Of a DNA stretch of 9,943 bases, positions 1 to 7,504 are shown one piece after another. Position numbers and translations under genes: made by a program. The stretch covers positions 1 to 9,943 of the forward strand of contig CALAYR010000010.1 of the NCBI GenBank assembly GCA_937894805.1. The letters run 5' to 3'. Source of the stretch: an uncultured Acidimicrobiaceae bacterium. Lineage in GTDB: Bacteria; Actinomycetota; Acidimicrobiia; Acidimicrobiales; RAAP-2. Within the stretch, counting starts at the first letter, position 1, and each line of letters begins with the position of its first letter. The notes under the pieces were generated by a model. The model was not told the DNA's origin and made no database searches. It saw only the letters and a list, made by a program, of their open reading frames with translations.

Positions 1-1
1 C

Positions 2-610
2 GACCTGGTCTTTTGCCACCGTCCCGATGCCAACACCCCCATTGAAGAGACCGTCTGGGCCATGAGCGACATGATCAGCCAGGGCAAGGCTCTCTACTGG
101 GGTACTTCTGAGTGGAGTGCCGATGAGATCCGCGCCGCGTGGAACATCGCCGACAAGCACCACTTGCACAAGCCCGTTATGGAGCAGCCGCAGTACAACA
201 TCTTCTGGCGTGACCGCGTCGAGAAGGAGTACAAGCGCCTCTACGAAGACATCGGCCTTGGCACCACCATCTGGTCACCACTGGCCTCCGGCCTCTTGAC
301 CGGTAAGTACCTCAACGGCGTGCCGGAAGGTAGTCGCGCCACGTTGCCCGGGTACGAATGGCTTCGCTCGATGTTGACTGACGAAAAGCGCAACGGCAAG
401 GTGGCCGAACTGAAGGTCATCGCCGACGAACTCGGCATCACCTTGAGCCAGCTCTCGTTGGCCTGGTGTGCCAAGAACCCCAATGTCTCCACCGTTATCA
501 CCGGCGCCTCAAACGCCGATCAGGTGCGCGAGAACATGACGGCGTTGGACGCCATGCCTCTCTTGACCAAAGAGATCATGGACCGCATCGACATCATCAG
601 CTTGTTCTAA
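2..610 (+). CDS. Aldo/keto reductase, Kv-beta/YghZ-like, 5' truncated by window edge
   Basis: This is the C-terminal 202 residues of an NADPH-dependent aldo/keto reductase, a TIM-barrel enzyme that reduces aldehydes or ketones in the cytoplasm. The frame is open from base 2, so the ATG at 62 is internal. The visible part starts DLVFCHRPD, whose His (about residue 6) matches the catalytic His of the family. It is followed by a [10 protein letters not shown] strand, the [12 protein letters not shown] cofactor-binding segment and a C-terminal [12 protein letters not shown] motif that binds the adenosine 2'-phosphate of NADPH. The family is about 320-340 residues long, so roughly 120-130 residues are missing, including the catalytic Asp, Tyr and Lys. 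Similarity to voltage-gated K+ channel beta subunits and L-glyceraldehyde-3-phosphate reductases is family-level only, and the true substrate is unknown. The gene ends just before a hairpin terminator shared with the convergent nuclease gene. Confidence 0.93.
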   Translation, partial: DLVFCHRPDANTPIEETVWAMSDMISQGKALYWGTSEWSADEIRAAWNIADKHHLHKPVMEQPQYNIFWRDRVEKEYKRLYEDIGLGTTIWSPLASGLLTGKYLNGVPEGSRATLPGYEWLRSMLTDEKRNGKVAELKVIADELGITLSQLSLAWCAKNPNVSTVITGASNADQVRENMTALDAMPLLTKEIMDRIDIISLF

Positions 611-621
611 AACAGCCGTTC

Positions 622-655
622 AAAATGCCGCCTCGGGAAACCGGGGCGGCATTTT
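622..655. terminator. Bidirectional rho-independent terminator with GAAA tetraloop
   Basis: A perfect 11-bp stem (622-632 with 645-655) is extended by one T-G wobble and three G-C pairs and closed by a GAAA loop at 637-640, a GNRA-type tetraloop. The stem begins AAAA and ends TTTT, so each strand has a U-run on the 3' arm. It lies 11 nt after the aldo/keto reductase stop and 1 nt after the stop of the convergent nuclease gene, so it can end both transcripts. Confidence 0.9.
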
Positions 656-656
656 G

Positions 657-1583
657 CTATTCGCAGCCGAGGCCGTCGTGGTCACCGTCTCGATACCAGG
701 CGTACTCGGGATCTTTTCCCTGGACGTAGGGGCCGTAGCCGGCCGCCTTGGCGGCCGCACAGGTGGCGAATCGTGGGTCAAGAGCACCACCACCGCCACC
801 GAGCGAAGTGCTCGCGTGGGAAGTAGTCGTAGTAGTTACGCTCGCCTTTACGGGCCGCAGCTCGGCCGGTGCGGGGTACGGCAGACCACCAACGGGGATG
901 CGACGGAGTGGGCAGGTGCTCAAGATGCGCTGCATGGCTGCCTTCTCGGGTGGCACAACCCAAAGGCCGTACTTCTTCTTTACCGCGATCTGGCGGGCTA
1001 CGTAGGAGCAGCGATAACTCGCCACGGGTGGTAGCCATGACGCGGCATTCGAATCACTCTTTTGTCGGTTCTGACTCGGGTCAACGGCTAAGAGATTGAG
1101 GGGATCAGTCGCGATCCTCAAACGAATGGCAGCCGACTCATACTGAATGCCCGTGGCCCATGCGTTGCCGAGGGCGACCACGTGGTCGATGTCTAATCCT
1201 TGGCTGTAGAGACCACCACGCACAAAGTGAATCACGTGGTTGGTGTAGACATCAGTAACCGTGGCACTGGTGACCGTGCACCCATTCGTGCGCACCGCTC
1301 GCTGCAGACTGGCCCGCCAGAGGGCATCGTCACGCTGACTGCAACCGTTGTGGTCGGTATCGGACCACGTGATTCCAAACATTCCGCGGGAGTAGCCCGT
1401 CATCGGCGCCCAACCCTTAACCGGAAGTGAGGCGAGAGCTGTCGTAGCCAGCGGGCCTACCCCTGAATTCACTCCGTAGTCGACGACAACTGTGGCGGCG
1501 CGACCAACATGCATGGGCACGGTGATTGCCGCCAATGTCAAGACTGTTACCGAGGCAAGGCTGAGGCGACGAAGCATCTGCAT
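657..1583 (-). CDS. Secreted HNH endonuclease (DUF1524/GmrSD C-terminal type) with Excalibur domain
   Basis: This 308-residue protein is a predicted exported nuclease. Residues 1-29 form a signal peptide (RR near the start, a hydrophobic core, then GRA before the likely cut). The body (about 70-225) matches the HNH fold seen in actinobacterial secreted proteins and in the C-terminal domain of GmrSD. It has LDIDHVVAL with His134, DPLNLLAVD (160-168), NRQKSD (172-177), WLPP, and a YVARQIAVKKKYGLWV helix. Cys81, 102, 192 and 224 could form disulfides outside the cell. A Thr/Ser then Gly linker (about 248-267) leads to a C-terminal Excalibur domain (269-308) ending DGDHDGLGCE, a Ca2+-binding-like DxDxDG loop. 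The ATG at 1583 is preferred because it gives a complete signal peptide and is preceded by AAGG/TAAGGT. The role is probably extracellular DNA degradation, perhaps for nutrients; this is inference. The substrate is unproven. Confidence 0.87.
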   Translation of the reverse strand: MQMLRRLSLASVTVLTLAAITVPMHVGRAATVVVDYGVNSGVGPLATTALASLPVKGWAPMTGYSRGMFGITWSDTDHNGCSQRDDALWRASLQRAVRTNGCTVTSATVTDVYTNHVIHFVRGGLYSQGLDIDHVVALGNAWATGIQYESAAIRLRIATDPLNLLAVDPSQNRQKSDSNAASWLPPVASYRCSYVARQIAVKKKYGLWVVPPEKAAMQRILSTCPLRRIPVGGLPYPAPAELRPVKASVTTTTTSHASTSLGGGGGALDPRFATCAAAKAAGYGPYVQGKDPEYAWYRDGDHDGLGCE

Positions 1584-1590
1584 AACGTGA

Positions 1591-1596
1591 ACCTTA
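1591..1596 (-). promoter_or_regulatory. Possible -10 box (TAAGGT) or RBS of the HNH nuclease gene
   Basis: On the minus strand TAAGGT sits 7 nt upstream of the ATG, the spacing expected of a -10 hexamer in a leaderless gene. The same bases contain AAGG and could instead act as a Shine-Dalgarno site, so the sequence does not settle which. No -35 box is recognisable. Confidence 0.35.
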
Positions 1597-1657
1597 GAAG
1601 ACAGGTATGACTGTTACGAGGTCTAAGGCATATCGACTCGCAATTGAGTGTGTCGCC

Positions 1658-2662
1658 TCAGTCGGGTAACTCATGAGAGAAATGGCCCGATTCCGAGAAG
1701 GCCCGTAGTTTTCGTACCGAGGCGGCGGCGTACTTCGGCAACATCGCCTTAAATTCGGCCGTCACCCAACCCGCAACTTCGGTGAGGAGCACCACATTGC
1801 GGTGGGCCACCAGCCATTCAAATTCATCAGTCGTGACCGACGGCAGTTCCGTGACGGAACCGTACCCTTCGCGAAGTGCCGATTCGTGCTCCTCATTATC
1901 GCGGAGGTAGTACGTGGCGACCGCCAAGTCCTGAACGGGTAGCCCGACGCCGCAATCATCAAAATCCAAAATGGCTAATCGACCGCGACACCACTTCATA
2001 TTGCCCGTGTGCAGATCAGCGTGAATCAACTGGCCCTCGTTGCCCTGCCAGACACGATTGATAACTGTTGTGGACAGTTCCAGCATCGAGCGAAGAAATG
2101 CAATGTCGGCTTGTGGTAGCGGCAGATGCTGCTCGTCGAGCCGATCAACAGCACCCCAGAGTGGGCTATCGAGACGTGGCGTGCTGGCGCGTGCCGGAAG
2201 TGACCACTGGCGCGTGTGTTCATGGAGGTGGGCCATGGCGGCACCAGCGGCCCGAACCTTTTCAGGCGTCTCCGCCTCGCTCACGTCATGACCACCCAAC
2301 CAGGAGTAGAGCACAACGGGCCGAGGTGTCGCAAAGTACTCGCTCTTCACTTCCCCGATGAGCTCGCCTTGTAAGGTCAGTTGAGGGCGAGCCACCGTGA
2401 TCTTCTCCTCTTGTGACAACGCCTCAGTCCACGACACTTCAGCCCGCACGTTGGCGGGCGTACGGTGAGAATTGATATTGATGCGGAGAGCAAACTTCTC
2501 CCCCGTAGTCGTATCGACACGGAAGGTGGCGTTGAAACCGGAGTTGATAAGCCGGACACGCTCGGCACGCAGTGCGTAGCTTTCGAGCGCCCTTTCGGCA
2601 ATCGCCATGAGTGCGGTTCGCTGCTGACGGACTGAAAGTTCGGAGAATTCCACTGCAGCCAT
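1658..2662 (-). CDS. Phosphotransferase of the APH/choline kinase fold (APH family, PF01636-like)
   Basis: This cytoplasmic protein-kinase-like phosphotransferase transfers the ATP gamma-phosphate to a small molecule or protein. Numbered from the ATG at 2662 it has 334 residues. The N-lobe has an SGFNATFRV nucleotide-binding strand (41-49) and FALRIN, where Arg60 may stand at the usual ATP-binding Lys position. The C-lobe has the Brenner motif HADLHTGN (214-221; catalytic Asp216) and the metal-binding ILDFDD (231-236). These motifs resemble homoserine kinase-like and stress-response kinase (SrkA-type) members more than classical aminoglycoside kinases, so antibiotic resistance should not be assumed. 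An in-frame TTG at 2692 would add ten residues. I prefer the ATG because TACAGT, a TANNNT box, lies 8 nt before it. The gene is divergent from the methyltransferase and 74 nt upstream of the nuclease gene on the same strand, with no clear terminator between them. Confidence 0.85.
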   Translation of the reverse strand: MAAVEFSELSVRQQRTALMAIAERALESYALRAERVRLINSGFNATFRVDTTTGEKFALRININSHRTPANVRAEVSWTEALSQEEKITVARPQLTLQGELIGEVKSEYFATPRPVVLYSWLGGHDVSEAETPEKVRAAGAAMAHLHEHTRQWSLPARASTPRLDSPLWGAVDRLDEQHLPLPQADIAFLRSMLELSTTVINRVWQGNEGQLIHADLHTGNMKWCRGRLAILDFDDCGVGLPVQDLAVATYYLRDNEEHESALREGYGSVTELPSVTTDEFEWLVAHRNVVLLTEVAGWVTAEFKAMLPKYAAASVRKLRAFSESGHFSHELPD

Positions 2663-2670
2663 AAAGAGTG

Positions 2671-2676
2671 ACTGTA
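2671..2676 (-). promoter_or_regulatory. Putative -10 box of the phosphotransferase gene
   Basis: TACAGT on the minus strand lies 8 nt before the ATG at 2662, consistent with a leaderless transcript beginning at or next to the start codon. If real, it excludes the alternative TTG start at 2692. No -35 box is apparent. Confidence 0.35.
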
Positions 2677-2766
2677 TCGCACCGGCTTGCAAAGGCGCCT
2701 GCCTCGCGCACGCGTTACTTGCAAAAAAACTTCACCGGAGGTGCCGTTTGTAAGGCAAGATGAGGC

Positions 2767-3393
2767 ATGGCCACCTCCGAAGAACATTGGGAACACGTCT
2801 ACGAGAGCACACCCGATGCGGAACGCAGCTGGGCCCGCAAGGATCTCAAGGAGTCCTTGAACGCCATCGATCGAGTCGCGCCTCGTATCCCCTGTGCCAT
2901 TATCGATATTGGTGGCGGTGTCGGGGACGACTCCATTACGTCACACGTTGCTTTTGATGATGGTGCCGGTTACATTCTCGACATCTCAGCCGCCGCGCTC
3001 GGCTTCAACAGCGATGAGCGCGATCAATGGATCTCCGTCATCGGCCTCAACCACTCCTTCTGTGTTGGCGACGTTCTGACGGCGCCACTCCCCCAAGTGG
3101 AGGTCTGGCACGATCGGGCCACGATGCACTTCTTAACTAACGTCAAAGACCGACGGCGGTACGTCGAGCGGGCCGCCGACCACATCGTCCCGGGTGGAGG
3201 CATCATCGTTTCGGGCTTCTCAACCGAAGGGCCCACGCACTGTTCGGGCCTTGAAGTTCTGCGACGGAGTCCGAGCGAGTTAACGACCGAGTTTGCTGAA
3301 TACTTCGATGTGATTGACGCCTACGAGGCCGATCACATCACCCCGGGTGGAGTAGTGCAGTGTTTCGCTTGGTACCTCGGACGGCGTAAGTAA
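2767..3393 (+). CDS. Class I SAM-dependent methyltransferase
   Basis: This 208-residue protein is a single Rossmann-fold methyltransferase domain. The N-terminus HWEHVYESTP followed by SWARKDLKESL is typical of a widespread small-methyltransferase group. Motif I is IIDIGGGVGDD (45-55), which binds S-adenosylmethionine. An acidic strand end, LDIS (71-74), should contact the ribose, and GDV (101-103) precedes the WHDRATMHFLT motif (114-124). The C-terminal half has VPGGGIIVSGF (141-151) and SGLEVLRRSPSEL. The length is complete for the family; the substrate is unknown. The ATG at 2767 is the first in frame before the conserved HWE motif. Its ribosome site is weak (AAGG 11 nt upstream, or GAGG almost touching the ATG). 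It is divergent from the phosphotransferase and ends only 6 nt from the stop of the convergent small Cys-rich gene. Confidence 0.88.
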   Translation: MATSEEHWEHVYESTPDAERSWARKDLKESLNAIDRVAPRIPCAIIDIGGGVGDDSITSHVAFDDGAGYILDISAAALGFNSDERDQWISVIGLNHSFCVGDVLTAPLPQVEVWHDRATMHFLTNVKDRRRYVERAADHIVPGGGIIVSGFSTEGPTHCSGLEVLRRSPSELTTEFAEYFDVIDAYEADHITPGGVVQCFAWYLGRRK

Positions 3394-3399
3394 GAGGCG

Positions 3400-3525
3400 C
3401 TACTCCGCGCGCTCACACTGGCAGCGCTCCGCTACGGGAACGCCAGCCAGAGCCTCTTCGATGTGGTCACCACAACCGAACCAGGTGGGCTTATTGCAGG
3501 TGGGGCATGTCACTTTGCTGCACAT
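3400..3525 (-). CDS. Small Cys-rich, probably zinc-binding protein downstream of serA
   Basis: This is a 41-residue ORF. It has six cysteines: Cys2, Cys7 and Cys10 (a CPTC knuckle), Cys18 and a CQC pair at 35/37. The middle carries NKPTWFGCGDHIEEALAGVP (11-30), a pattern I recognise from short conserved actinobacterial proteins of unknown function with a KVTCPxCxKPTW-type start. The cysteine spacing suggests one zinc site (inference). The ATG at 3525 lies 9 nt after the serA stop and is preceded by AGGA with a 7-nt spacer, partly made from the serA TAG codon, so it is very likely translated from the serA message. It ends 6 nt from the convergent methyltransferase stop. Its job is unknown; a link to serine metabolism is suggested only by position. 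Confidence 0.78.
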   Translation of the reverse strand: MCSKVTCPTCNKPTWFGCGDHIEEALAGVPVAERCQCERAE

Positions 3526-3534
3526 AGTCAGTTC

Positions 3535-5109
3535 CTACTTAAGGGTGATGGCGTGGATGTCAATGATGCCGTCGCTCGAACGCAGGGCGTCCAAGGTGGC
3601 TGGTGGTGTAGTGGTGCCGGTGGAGAGCACCATCATCGCCGTGGCGGCCGACGGGCTTGGACCCACGGCCATCGAGGTGATGGAAATACCGGCCTGACCG
3701 AGGGCGAGACCGACGACACCAATCATGCCGGGGCGGTCGTCGTTGCGAACGACCAGCATGGACTGTGCCGGTGGGATTTCGACCGAGTGGCCGTCCACGG
3801 TAACGATCCGAGGCTCAATACGTGTACCGACGGACGCCAGGGTTCCGGAAACCTCGTGGGTGCCCGAGCGGACCGTGATGAGGTTGACGTACTCCTGCGA
3901 GGTGATCTCCGATGACTCGCCGAAGGCGACGCCGTTGTCGGCCGCCAGCTGCGGGGCATTGACGAAGGAGGCGCTGGTGTGACCAGTGGCCACGAAGAGG
4001 CCCTTCAACGCTGAGAGCGTCAAGATCTTCGTGCCGGCTCCGGCCAATTCGCCCTGGTAGAGGACTTCGAGGTCAGCAGGCTTGCCGTCGAGCAAGCCAC
4101 CGAGGAATCGACCCAACAGTTCGGCCAGCGGCATGAAGGGACGTACGACGTCGGAGACGGCGCCAGCGGAAACATTGACGGCGAAGGGGACGAAGTCACC
4201 GGCGAGCGCCAATTGGACCTGCTCGGCAATGGTGACGCCGGCCTTGTCTTGTGCTTCGGCCGTTGAGGCACCGAGGTGAGGGGCGACGACCACAGAAGGC
4301 AGCTCAAAGAGTGGCGATTCGGTGCACGGCTCTTTTTCGAAGACGTCGAGCGCAGCGCCCTGTACGTGACCGGACTTGATGGCTTCTGCGAGGTCGGCTT
4401 CGTTAACGATGCCGCCACGGGCCACGTTGATAATCCGGACACCCTGCTTGCACTTCTTCATTGACTCGGAGTTCAGGAGGTTCGTGGTCTCCTTGTTCTT
4501 CGGGAGGTGAATCGTGATGAAGTCACTCTGTGCGAGCAAGTCGTCGAGGGACATCAGTTCTACGCCCATCACGCGAGCGCGCTCTTCAGAGATAAAGGGG
4601 TCGTAGGCCACGAGGCGCATGCCAAAGGCCAGGGCTCGTTGGGCGACGAGGGCACCAATCTTGCCAAGTCCCACGACGCCGAGGGTCTTGCTGTACAGCT
4701 CGACGCCCTCCCACTTGGAACGCTCCCACTTCCCATTCTTCAGGGCGGAGTGAGCCTGCGGCACATTGCGGGCCTGCGACAACAACAACGCCATGGTCTG
4801 CTCGGCGGCCGAAAGGATGTTGGACTGTGGTGCGTTGACCACCATTACGCCCAGTTCAGTGGCCCGGTTGACATCGACGTTGTCGAGTCCGATTCCGGCA
4901 CGTCCGACAACGACCAAGTCCTTGCCAGCCTCCAACGTCGGGGCGTCGACCTGGGTCGCGGAGCGAATGATGAGCGCGTGCGCACCAGGAATGGTGGCGA
5001 TCAACGCTTCGGGGCTCAGGCCGAGTTGAACGTCGACATCGTGGCCAGCGGCCCGCAATGCGTTAAGTCCTGATTCGGCAATTTCTTCTGTCACGAGCAC
5101 ACGGGCCAC
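3535..5109 (-). CDS. serA: D-3-phosphoglycerate dehydrogenase
   Basis: SerA oxidises 3-phosphoglycerate to 3-phosphohydroxypyruvate with NAD+, the first step of serine synthesis in the cytoplasm. The product is 524 residues, the usual size of long type I enzymes with catalytic, ASB and ACT domains. The substrate domain starts RVLVTEEIAESGL. The NAD fold has VVGLGKIG (145-152). The catalytic residues are Arg231 (NVARGGIV), Glu260 (VFEKEP) and His278 (PHLGAS). An allosteric substrate-binding domain spans about 319-440, and a C-terminal ACT domain about 451-524 starts LVVRNDDRPGMIG. The GTG start at 5109 is chosen because AGAGGA lies 5 nt upstream; the longer reading from 5157 would overlap the aminotransferase and add 16 non-family residues. 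It is 31 nt downstream of the aminotransferase and is followed at once by the small Cys-rich gene, probably as one operon. The ACT-domain positions that contact serine in known enzymes look altered (see findings). Confidence 0.97.
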   Translation of the reverse strand: MARVLVTEEIAESGLNALRAAGHDVDVQLGLSPEALIATIPGAHALIIRSATQVDAPTLEAGKDLVVVGRAGIGLDNVDVNRATELGVMVVNAPQSNILSAAEQTMALLLSQARNVPQAHSALKNGKWERSKWEGVELYSKTLGVVGLGKIGALVAQRALAFGMRLVAYDPFISEERARVMGVELMSLDDLLAQSDFITIHLPKNKETTNLLNSESMKKCKQGVRIINVARGGIVNEADLAEAIKSGHVQGAALDVFEKEPCTESPLFELPSVVVAPHLGASTAEAQDKAGVTIAEQVQLALAGDFVPFAVNVSAGAVSDVVRPFMPLAELLGRFLGGLLDGKPADLEVLYQGELAGAGTKILTLSALKGLFVATGHTSASFVNAPQLAADNGVAFGESSEITSQEYVNLITVRSGTHEVSGTLASVGTRIEPRIVTVDGHSVEIPPAQSMLVVRNDDRPGMIGVVGLALGQAGISITSMAVGPSPSAATAMMVLSTGTTTPPATLDALRSSDGIIDIHAITLK

Positions 5110-5114
5110 AGTGA

Positions 5115-5120
5115 TCCTCT
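5115..5120 (-). promoter_or_regulatory. Ribosome binding site fixing the serA start
   Basis: AGAGGA on the minus strand, 5 nt before GTG at 5109, is a strong Shine-Dalgarno match. It selects the GTG start over the upstream in-frame codon at 5157, which lies inside the end of the aminotransferase gene. Confidence 0.8.
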
Positions 5121-5140
5121 TTCTTCGATCGTTAGAACTA

Positions 5141-6340
5141 CTAGGCGTTTGCCACAAAGTCGTGGAAACGGGTTAAACCTTCGGCGAGGTCACTGTCACC
5201 GAGTGCGTAGGAAAGTCGGAAGAAACCCGGCGTTCCAAACGCTTCACCGGGAACCACGGCCACCTTGATTGTTTCAAGCAGTATTTCCGCCAGCTCGGCA
5301 GAGCTGTTGGCCACCCGACCACCGAGGGTCTTGCCGAGCAAGCCTTCGACGTTGGGGTAGCAGTAGAAGGCACCTTCTGGTTCGGCGCAGTTCACACCGG
5401 GAATGGCGTTCAGCATCGACGTCATCGTCTGGCGACGACGGTCAAAGGCGGTACGCATCATGGCGACGTCTTCGAGACCACCGGTCAAGGCAGTCGTCGC
5501 GGCGACCTGTGCGATGTTCGAGATGTTGGAAGTCGTTTGGCTCTGGTAGTTAACCGCGGCGTCCATGACGTCCTTAGGACCCGTCATCCAGCCAATGCGC
5601 CAACCGGTCATCGCGTAGGTCTTCGCCACACCGTTGACGACAACCCAGCGGTCGCCAAGTTCGGGAGCTACGACGGGCATTGAAACATGCTGAGCCGATC
5701 CGTAGACGAGGTGCTCGTAAATCTCGTCACACATGACCCAGATGTCGTGTTCGGCCGCCCAGCGACCGATGGCGGCCACTTCTTCGGGGGAGACAACGGC
5801 ACCGGTGGGGTTCGAAGGCGAGACGAAGACCAGCAACTTCGTCTTCGCAGTACGGGCCTTCTCGAGCTCTTCAACAGTCACGCGGAAACCGTTGGCCTCG
5901 CTCGTGGGAACAGTGACGGGCTTGCCACCAGCGAGATAGACGGCCTCGGGGTACGTCGTCCAGTAGGGAGCGGGAATTAAGACTTCGTCGCCGGGGTTGA
6001 CCAGAGTCATAAAGGTTGTGGCCACCGCGTGCTTGCCGCCGTTCGTGACGAGAATCTGCGAGGCGGGAATCTCGAGGCCGGAGTCCCGCTTGGTCTTATA
6101 GGCAATGGCTTCGCGCAGTGCAGGGAGACCGGCCGTTGGGGTGTACTTGTAGTTCGCGGGATCCGAGCAGGCCTTAATGGCCGCTTCGACAATGTGAGCC
6201 GGCGTCGGGAAGTCGGGTTCGCCGGCTCCGTAGCCAATGACGGGCTCGCCAGCGGCCTTAAGAGCCTTCGCTTTGGCATCGACAGCCAGGGTCGCCGAAG
6301 GCGCCAATCCGGCTAATAGCTGACTTACACGGGAAGACAT
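5141..6340 (-). CDS. aspC: Class I pyridoxal-phosphate aminotransferase, aspartate aminotransferase (Ib) type
   Basis: This is a fold-type I PLP aminotransferase of 399 residues, full length for subgroup Ib aspartate aminotransferases, which exchange amino groups between aspartate or glutamate and 2-oxo acids. Visible landmarks are [12 protein letters not shown] (37-48), SPSNPTG with Asn177, CDEIYEH with Asp205 and Tyr208 that hold the PLP ring, the Schiff-base Lys240 in [14 protein letters not shown], and the substrate carboxylate-binding Arg375 in GFFRLSYA. The ATG at 6340 is preferred over an in-frame ATG at 6376 because GAGAAGG lies about 8 nt upstream and [18 protein letters not shown] fits the family N-terminus. 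The gene is divergent from serC across only 36 nt and is followed by serA, so it likely shares serA's transcript. Substrate choice between aspartate and related amino acids cannot be fixed by eye. Confidence 0.93.
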   Translation of the reverse strand: MSSRVSQLLAGLAPSATLAVDAKAKALKAAGEPVIGYGAGEPDFPTPAHIVEAAIKACSDPANYKYTPTAGLPALREAIAYKTKRDSGLEIPASQILVTNGGKHAVATTFMTLVNPGDEVLIPAPYWTTYPEAVYLAGGKPVTVPTSEANGFRVTVEELEKARTAKTKLLVFVSPSNPTGAVVSPEEVAAIGRWAAEHDIWVMCDEIYEHLVYGSAQHVSMPVVAPELGDRWVVVNGVAKTYAMTGWRIGWMTGPKDVMDAAVNYQSQTTSNISNIAQVAATTALTGGLEDVAMMRTAFDRRRQTMTSMLNAIPGVNCAEPEGAFYCYPNVEGLLGKTLGGRVANSSAELAEILLETIKVAVVPGEAFGTPGFFRLSYALGDSDLAEGLTRFHDFVANA

Positions 6341-6363
6341 GTCGAAACCCTTCTCTGAAGCCC

Positions 6364-6369
6364 TAAGTT
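6364..6369 (+). promoter_or_regulatory. Putative -10 box of serC (leaderless)
   Basis: TAAGTT lies 7 nt before the serC ATG at 6377, where a -10 hexamer would place transcription start at the A of the start codon. No Shine-Dalgarno sequence precedes the ATG, which supports leaderless expression. A -35 match is not evident. Confidence 0.5.
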
Positions 6370-6371
6370 TA
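6366..6371 (-). promoter_or_regulatory. Putative -10 box of the aminotransferase-serA operon
   Basis: TAAACT on the minus strand is a TANNNT match that would start transcription about 18 nt before the aminotransferase ATG, leaving room for its GAGAAGG ribosome site. It overlaps the serC -10 box on the other strand, so the two promoters could not easily be occupied at once. Confidence 0.35.
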
Positions 6372-6382
6372 GTCATATGACT
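6371..6382. repeat. 12-bp perfect palindrome across the serC start codon
   Basis: AGTCATATGACT is a perfect inverted repeat centred between 6376 and 6377. It contains the serC ATG on one strand and an in-frame but probably unused ATG for the aminotransferase on the other. It could be a regulator site or chance. Confidence 0.5.
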
Positions 6383-7504
6383 TCCCCATCAGACATCCGA
6401 ATCCCCGCCGAACTCTTGCCTCGCGATGGCCGCTTTGGCGCTGGACCATCCAAGGTGCGCCGCGAACAGCTCGAAGCGCTCTTGGCCGACGGATCGACCT
6501 ACATGGGTACCTCGCACCGTCAGAACACGGTGAAGAGCAAGGTCGGTGAAGTTCGCGAAGGACTCACTTCACTCTTCAATCTCCCCGAAGGTTATGAAGT
6601 ACTCCTCGGTAACGGTGGAACTACTTGCTTCTGGGATGCCGCGACGTTCCATCTCGTTCGCCAGCAGAGCCAGCACCTGAACTTCGGTGAGTTCTCCTCC
6701 AAGTTCGCTACCGCCGTGAAGGATGCTCCACACCTCAACGAACCGCAGGTCATCAAGTCCGAGCCTGGCACCCACCCCGAGGCCGTCACTGATGAAACCG
6801 TCGACCTCTACGGCTTGACCCACAACGAGACCTCGACCGGTGTTTCGATGCAGATTCGTCGCCCCGCCGGCTCCACCGGTCTCGTCGCCGTTGACGCCAC
6901 CTCGGCCGCCGGTGGTCTCCGCGTTGACCCCACACAGTTCGACTGCTACTACTTCGCCCCACAGAAGTCTTTCGCCTCCGATGGTGGCCTCTGGCTGGCT
7001 CTCTGCTCACCAACGGCAGTAGCGCGAATTGAAGAGCTCAAGGGATCAGGTCGCTGGACGCCCGCTTTCTTGGACCTCGGCATTGCACTCGAGAACTCGC
7101 GTCTCAACCAGACTTACAACACACCAGCCCTCGCCACCATTCACATGCTGGCCAGTCAAATCAAGTGGTTCAACGACAACGGTGGCATGGACTTCTCGGC
7201 CGGTCGGAGTGACCGCTCCGCGGAGATCCTCTACTCGTGGGCTGATGCATCAGACTTCGCCACACCATTCGTCCAGGACCCCGACAAGCGCAGCCACGTC
7301 ATCGGCACCATCGACTTTGACGAGGCCATCGACGCCGCCGCTATAGCGCAGGTCTTACGCGCTAACGGTGTTGTTGACACCGAGCCCTACCGCAAGCTCG
7401 GTCGTAATCAACTCCGTATCGCGATGTTCCCCGGCATCGACCCCGAAGACGTTGCGGCCCTGTGCGCCAGCATCAACTACATCGTCGGCGCGTTAGCTAG
7501 CTAG
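6377..7504 (+). CDS. serC: Phosphoserine aminotransferase
   Basis: SerC converts 3-phosphohydroxypyruvate and glutamate to O-phosphoserine and 2-oxoglutarate, the second step of serine synthesis. The 375-residue product matches the Mycobacterium-type family in length and motifs. These are FGAGPSKVR (20-28), MGTSHRQ (43-49), [11 protein letters not shown] (78-88), VDATSAAGG with Asp173 against the PLP ring, the Schiff-base Lys197 in [12 protein letters not shown], the QTYNTPA segment (245-251), and [12 protein letters not shown] (343-354), whose Arg residues probably bind substrate. The start at 6377 fits the conserved N-terminus ([18 protein letters not shown]) and a TAAGTT -10 box 7 nt upstream with no ribosome site, so the mRNA may be leaderless. 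It is divergent from the aminotransferase-serA operon, giving two separate promoters for one pathway. Its stop codon lies in a TAGC microsatellite shared with the convergent DinB-like gene. Confidence 0.96.
   Translation: MTSPSDIRIPAELLPRDGRFGAGPSKVRREQLEALLADGSTYMGTSHRQNTVKSKVGEVREGLTSLFNLPEGYEVLLGNGGTTCFWDAATFHLVRQQSQHLNFGEFSSKFATAVKDAPHLNEPQVIKSEPGTHPEAVTDETVDLYGLTHNETSTGVSMQIRRPAGSTGLVAVDATSAAGGLRVDPTQFDCYYFAPQKSFASDGGLWLALCSPTAVARIEELKGSGRWTPAFLDLGIALENSRLNQTYNTPALATIHMLASQIKWFNDNGGMDFSAGRSDRSAEILYSWADASDFATPFVQDPDKRSHVIGTIDFDEAIDAAAIAQVLRANGVVDTEPYRKLGRNQLRIAMFPGIDPEDVAALCASINYIVGALAS

Noticed and set aside
654..1034. Open frames on the plus strand opposite the nuclease gene.
   Set aside because: The minus-strand frame has a signal peptide, HNH and Excalibur motifs; the opposite frames have low-complexity Arg/Gly content and no recognisable domain.
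1658..2662. Aminoglycoside resistance gene.
   Set aside because: Only the general APH fold motifs are present; the substrate region does not match any resistance enzyme I can recognise, and there is no mobile context.
2693..2700. AGGCGCCT palindrome in the phosphotransferase/methyltransferase divergent region as an operator.
   Set aside because: An 8-bp GC-rich palindrome without a second copy is not enough to support a regulatory site.
3189..3353. CCCGGGTGGAG occurring twice in the methyltransferase gene (near 3189 and 3343).
   Set aside because: Both copies encode Pro-Gly-Gly turns in the protein; a short repeat in GC-rich coding sequence is expected by chance.
4507..5073. A 188-codon open frame on the plus strand inside serA.
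   Set aside because: It is fully antisense to a strongly recognised serA, has no family-like motifs or ribosome site, and is explained by GC-rich codon use.
5107..5157. A longer serA start at 5157.
   Set aside because: It would overlap the aminotransferase coding end and add 16 unrelated residues, while the GTG at 5109 has a strong ribosome site.
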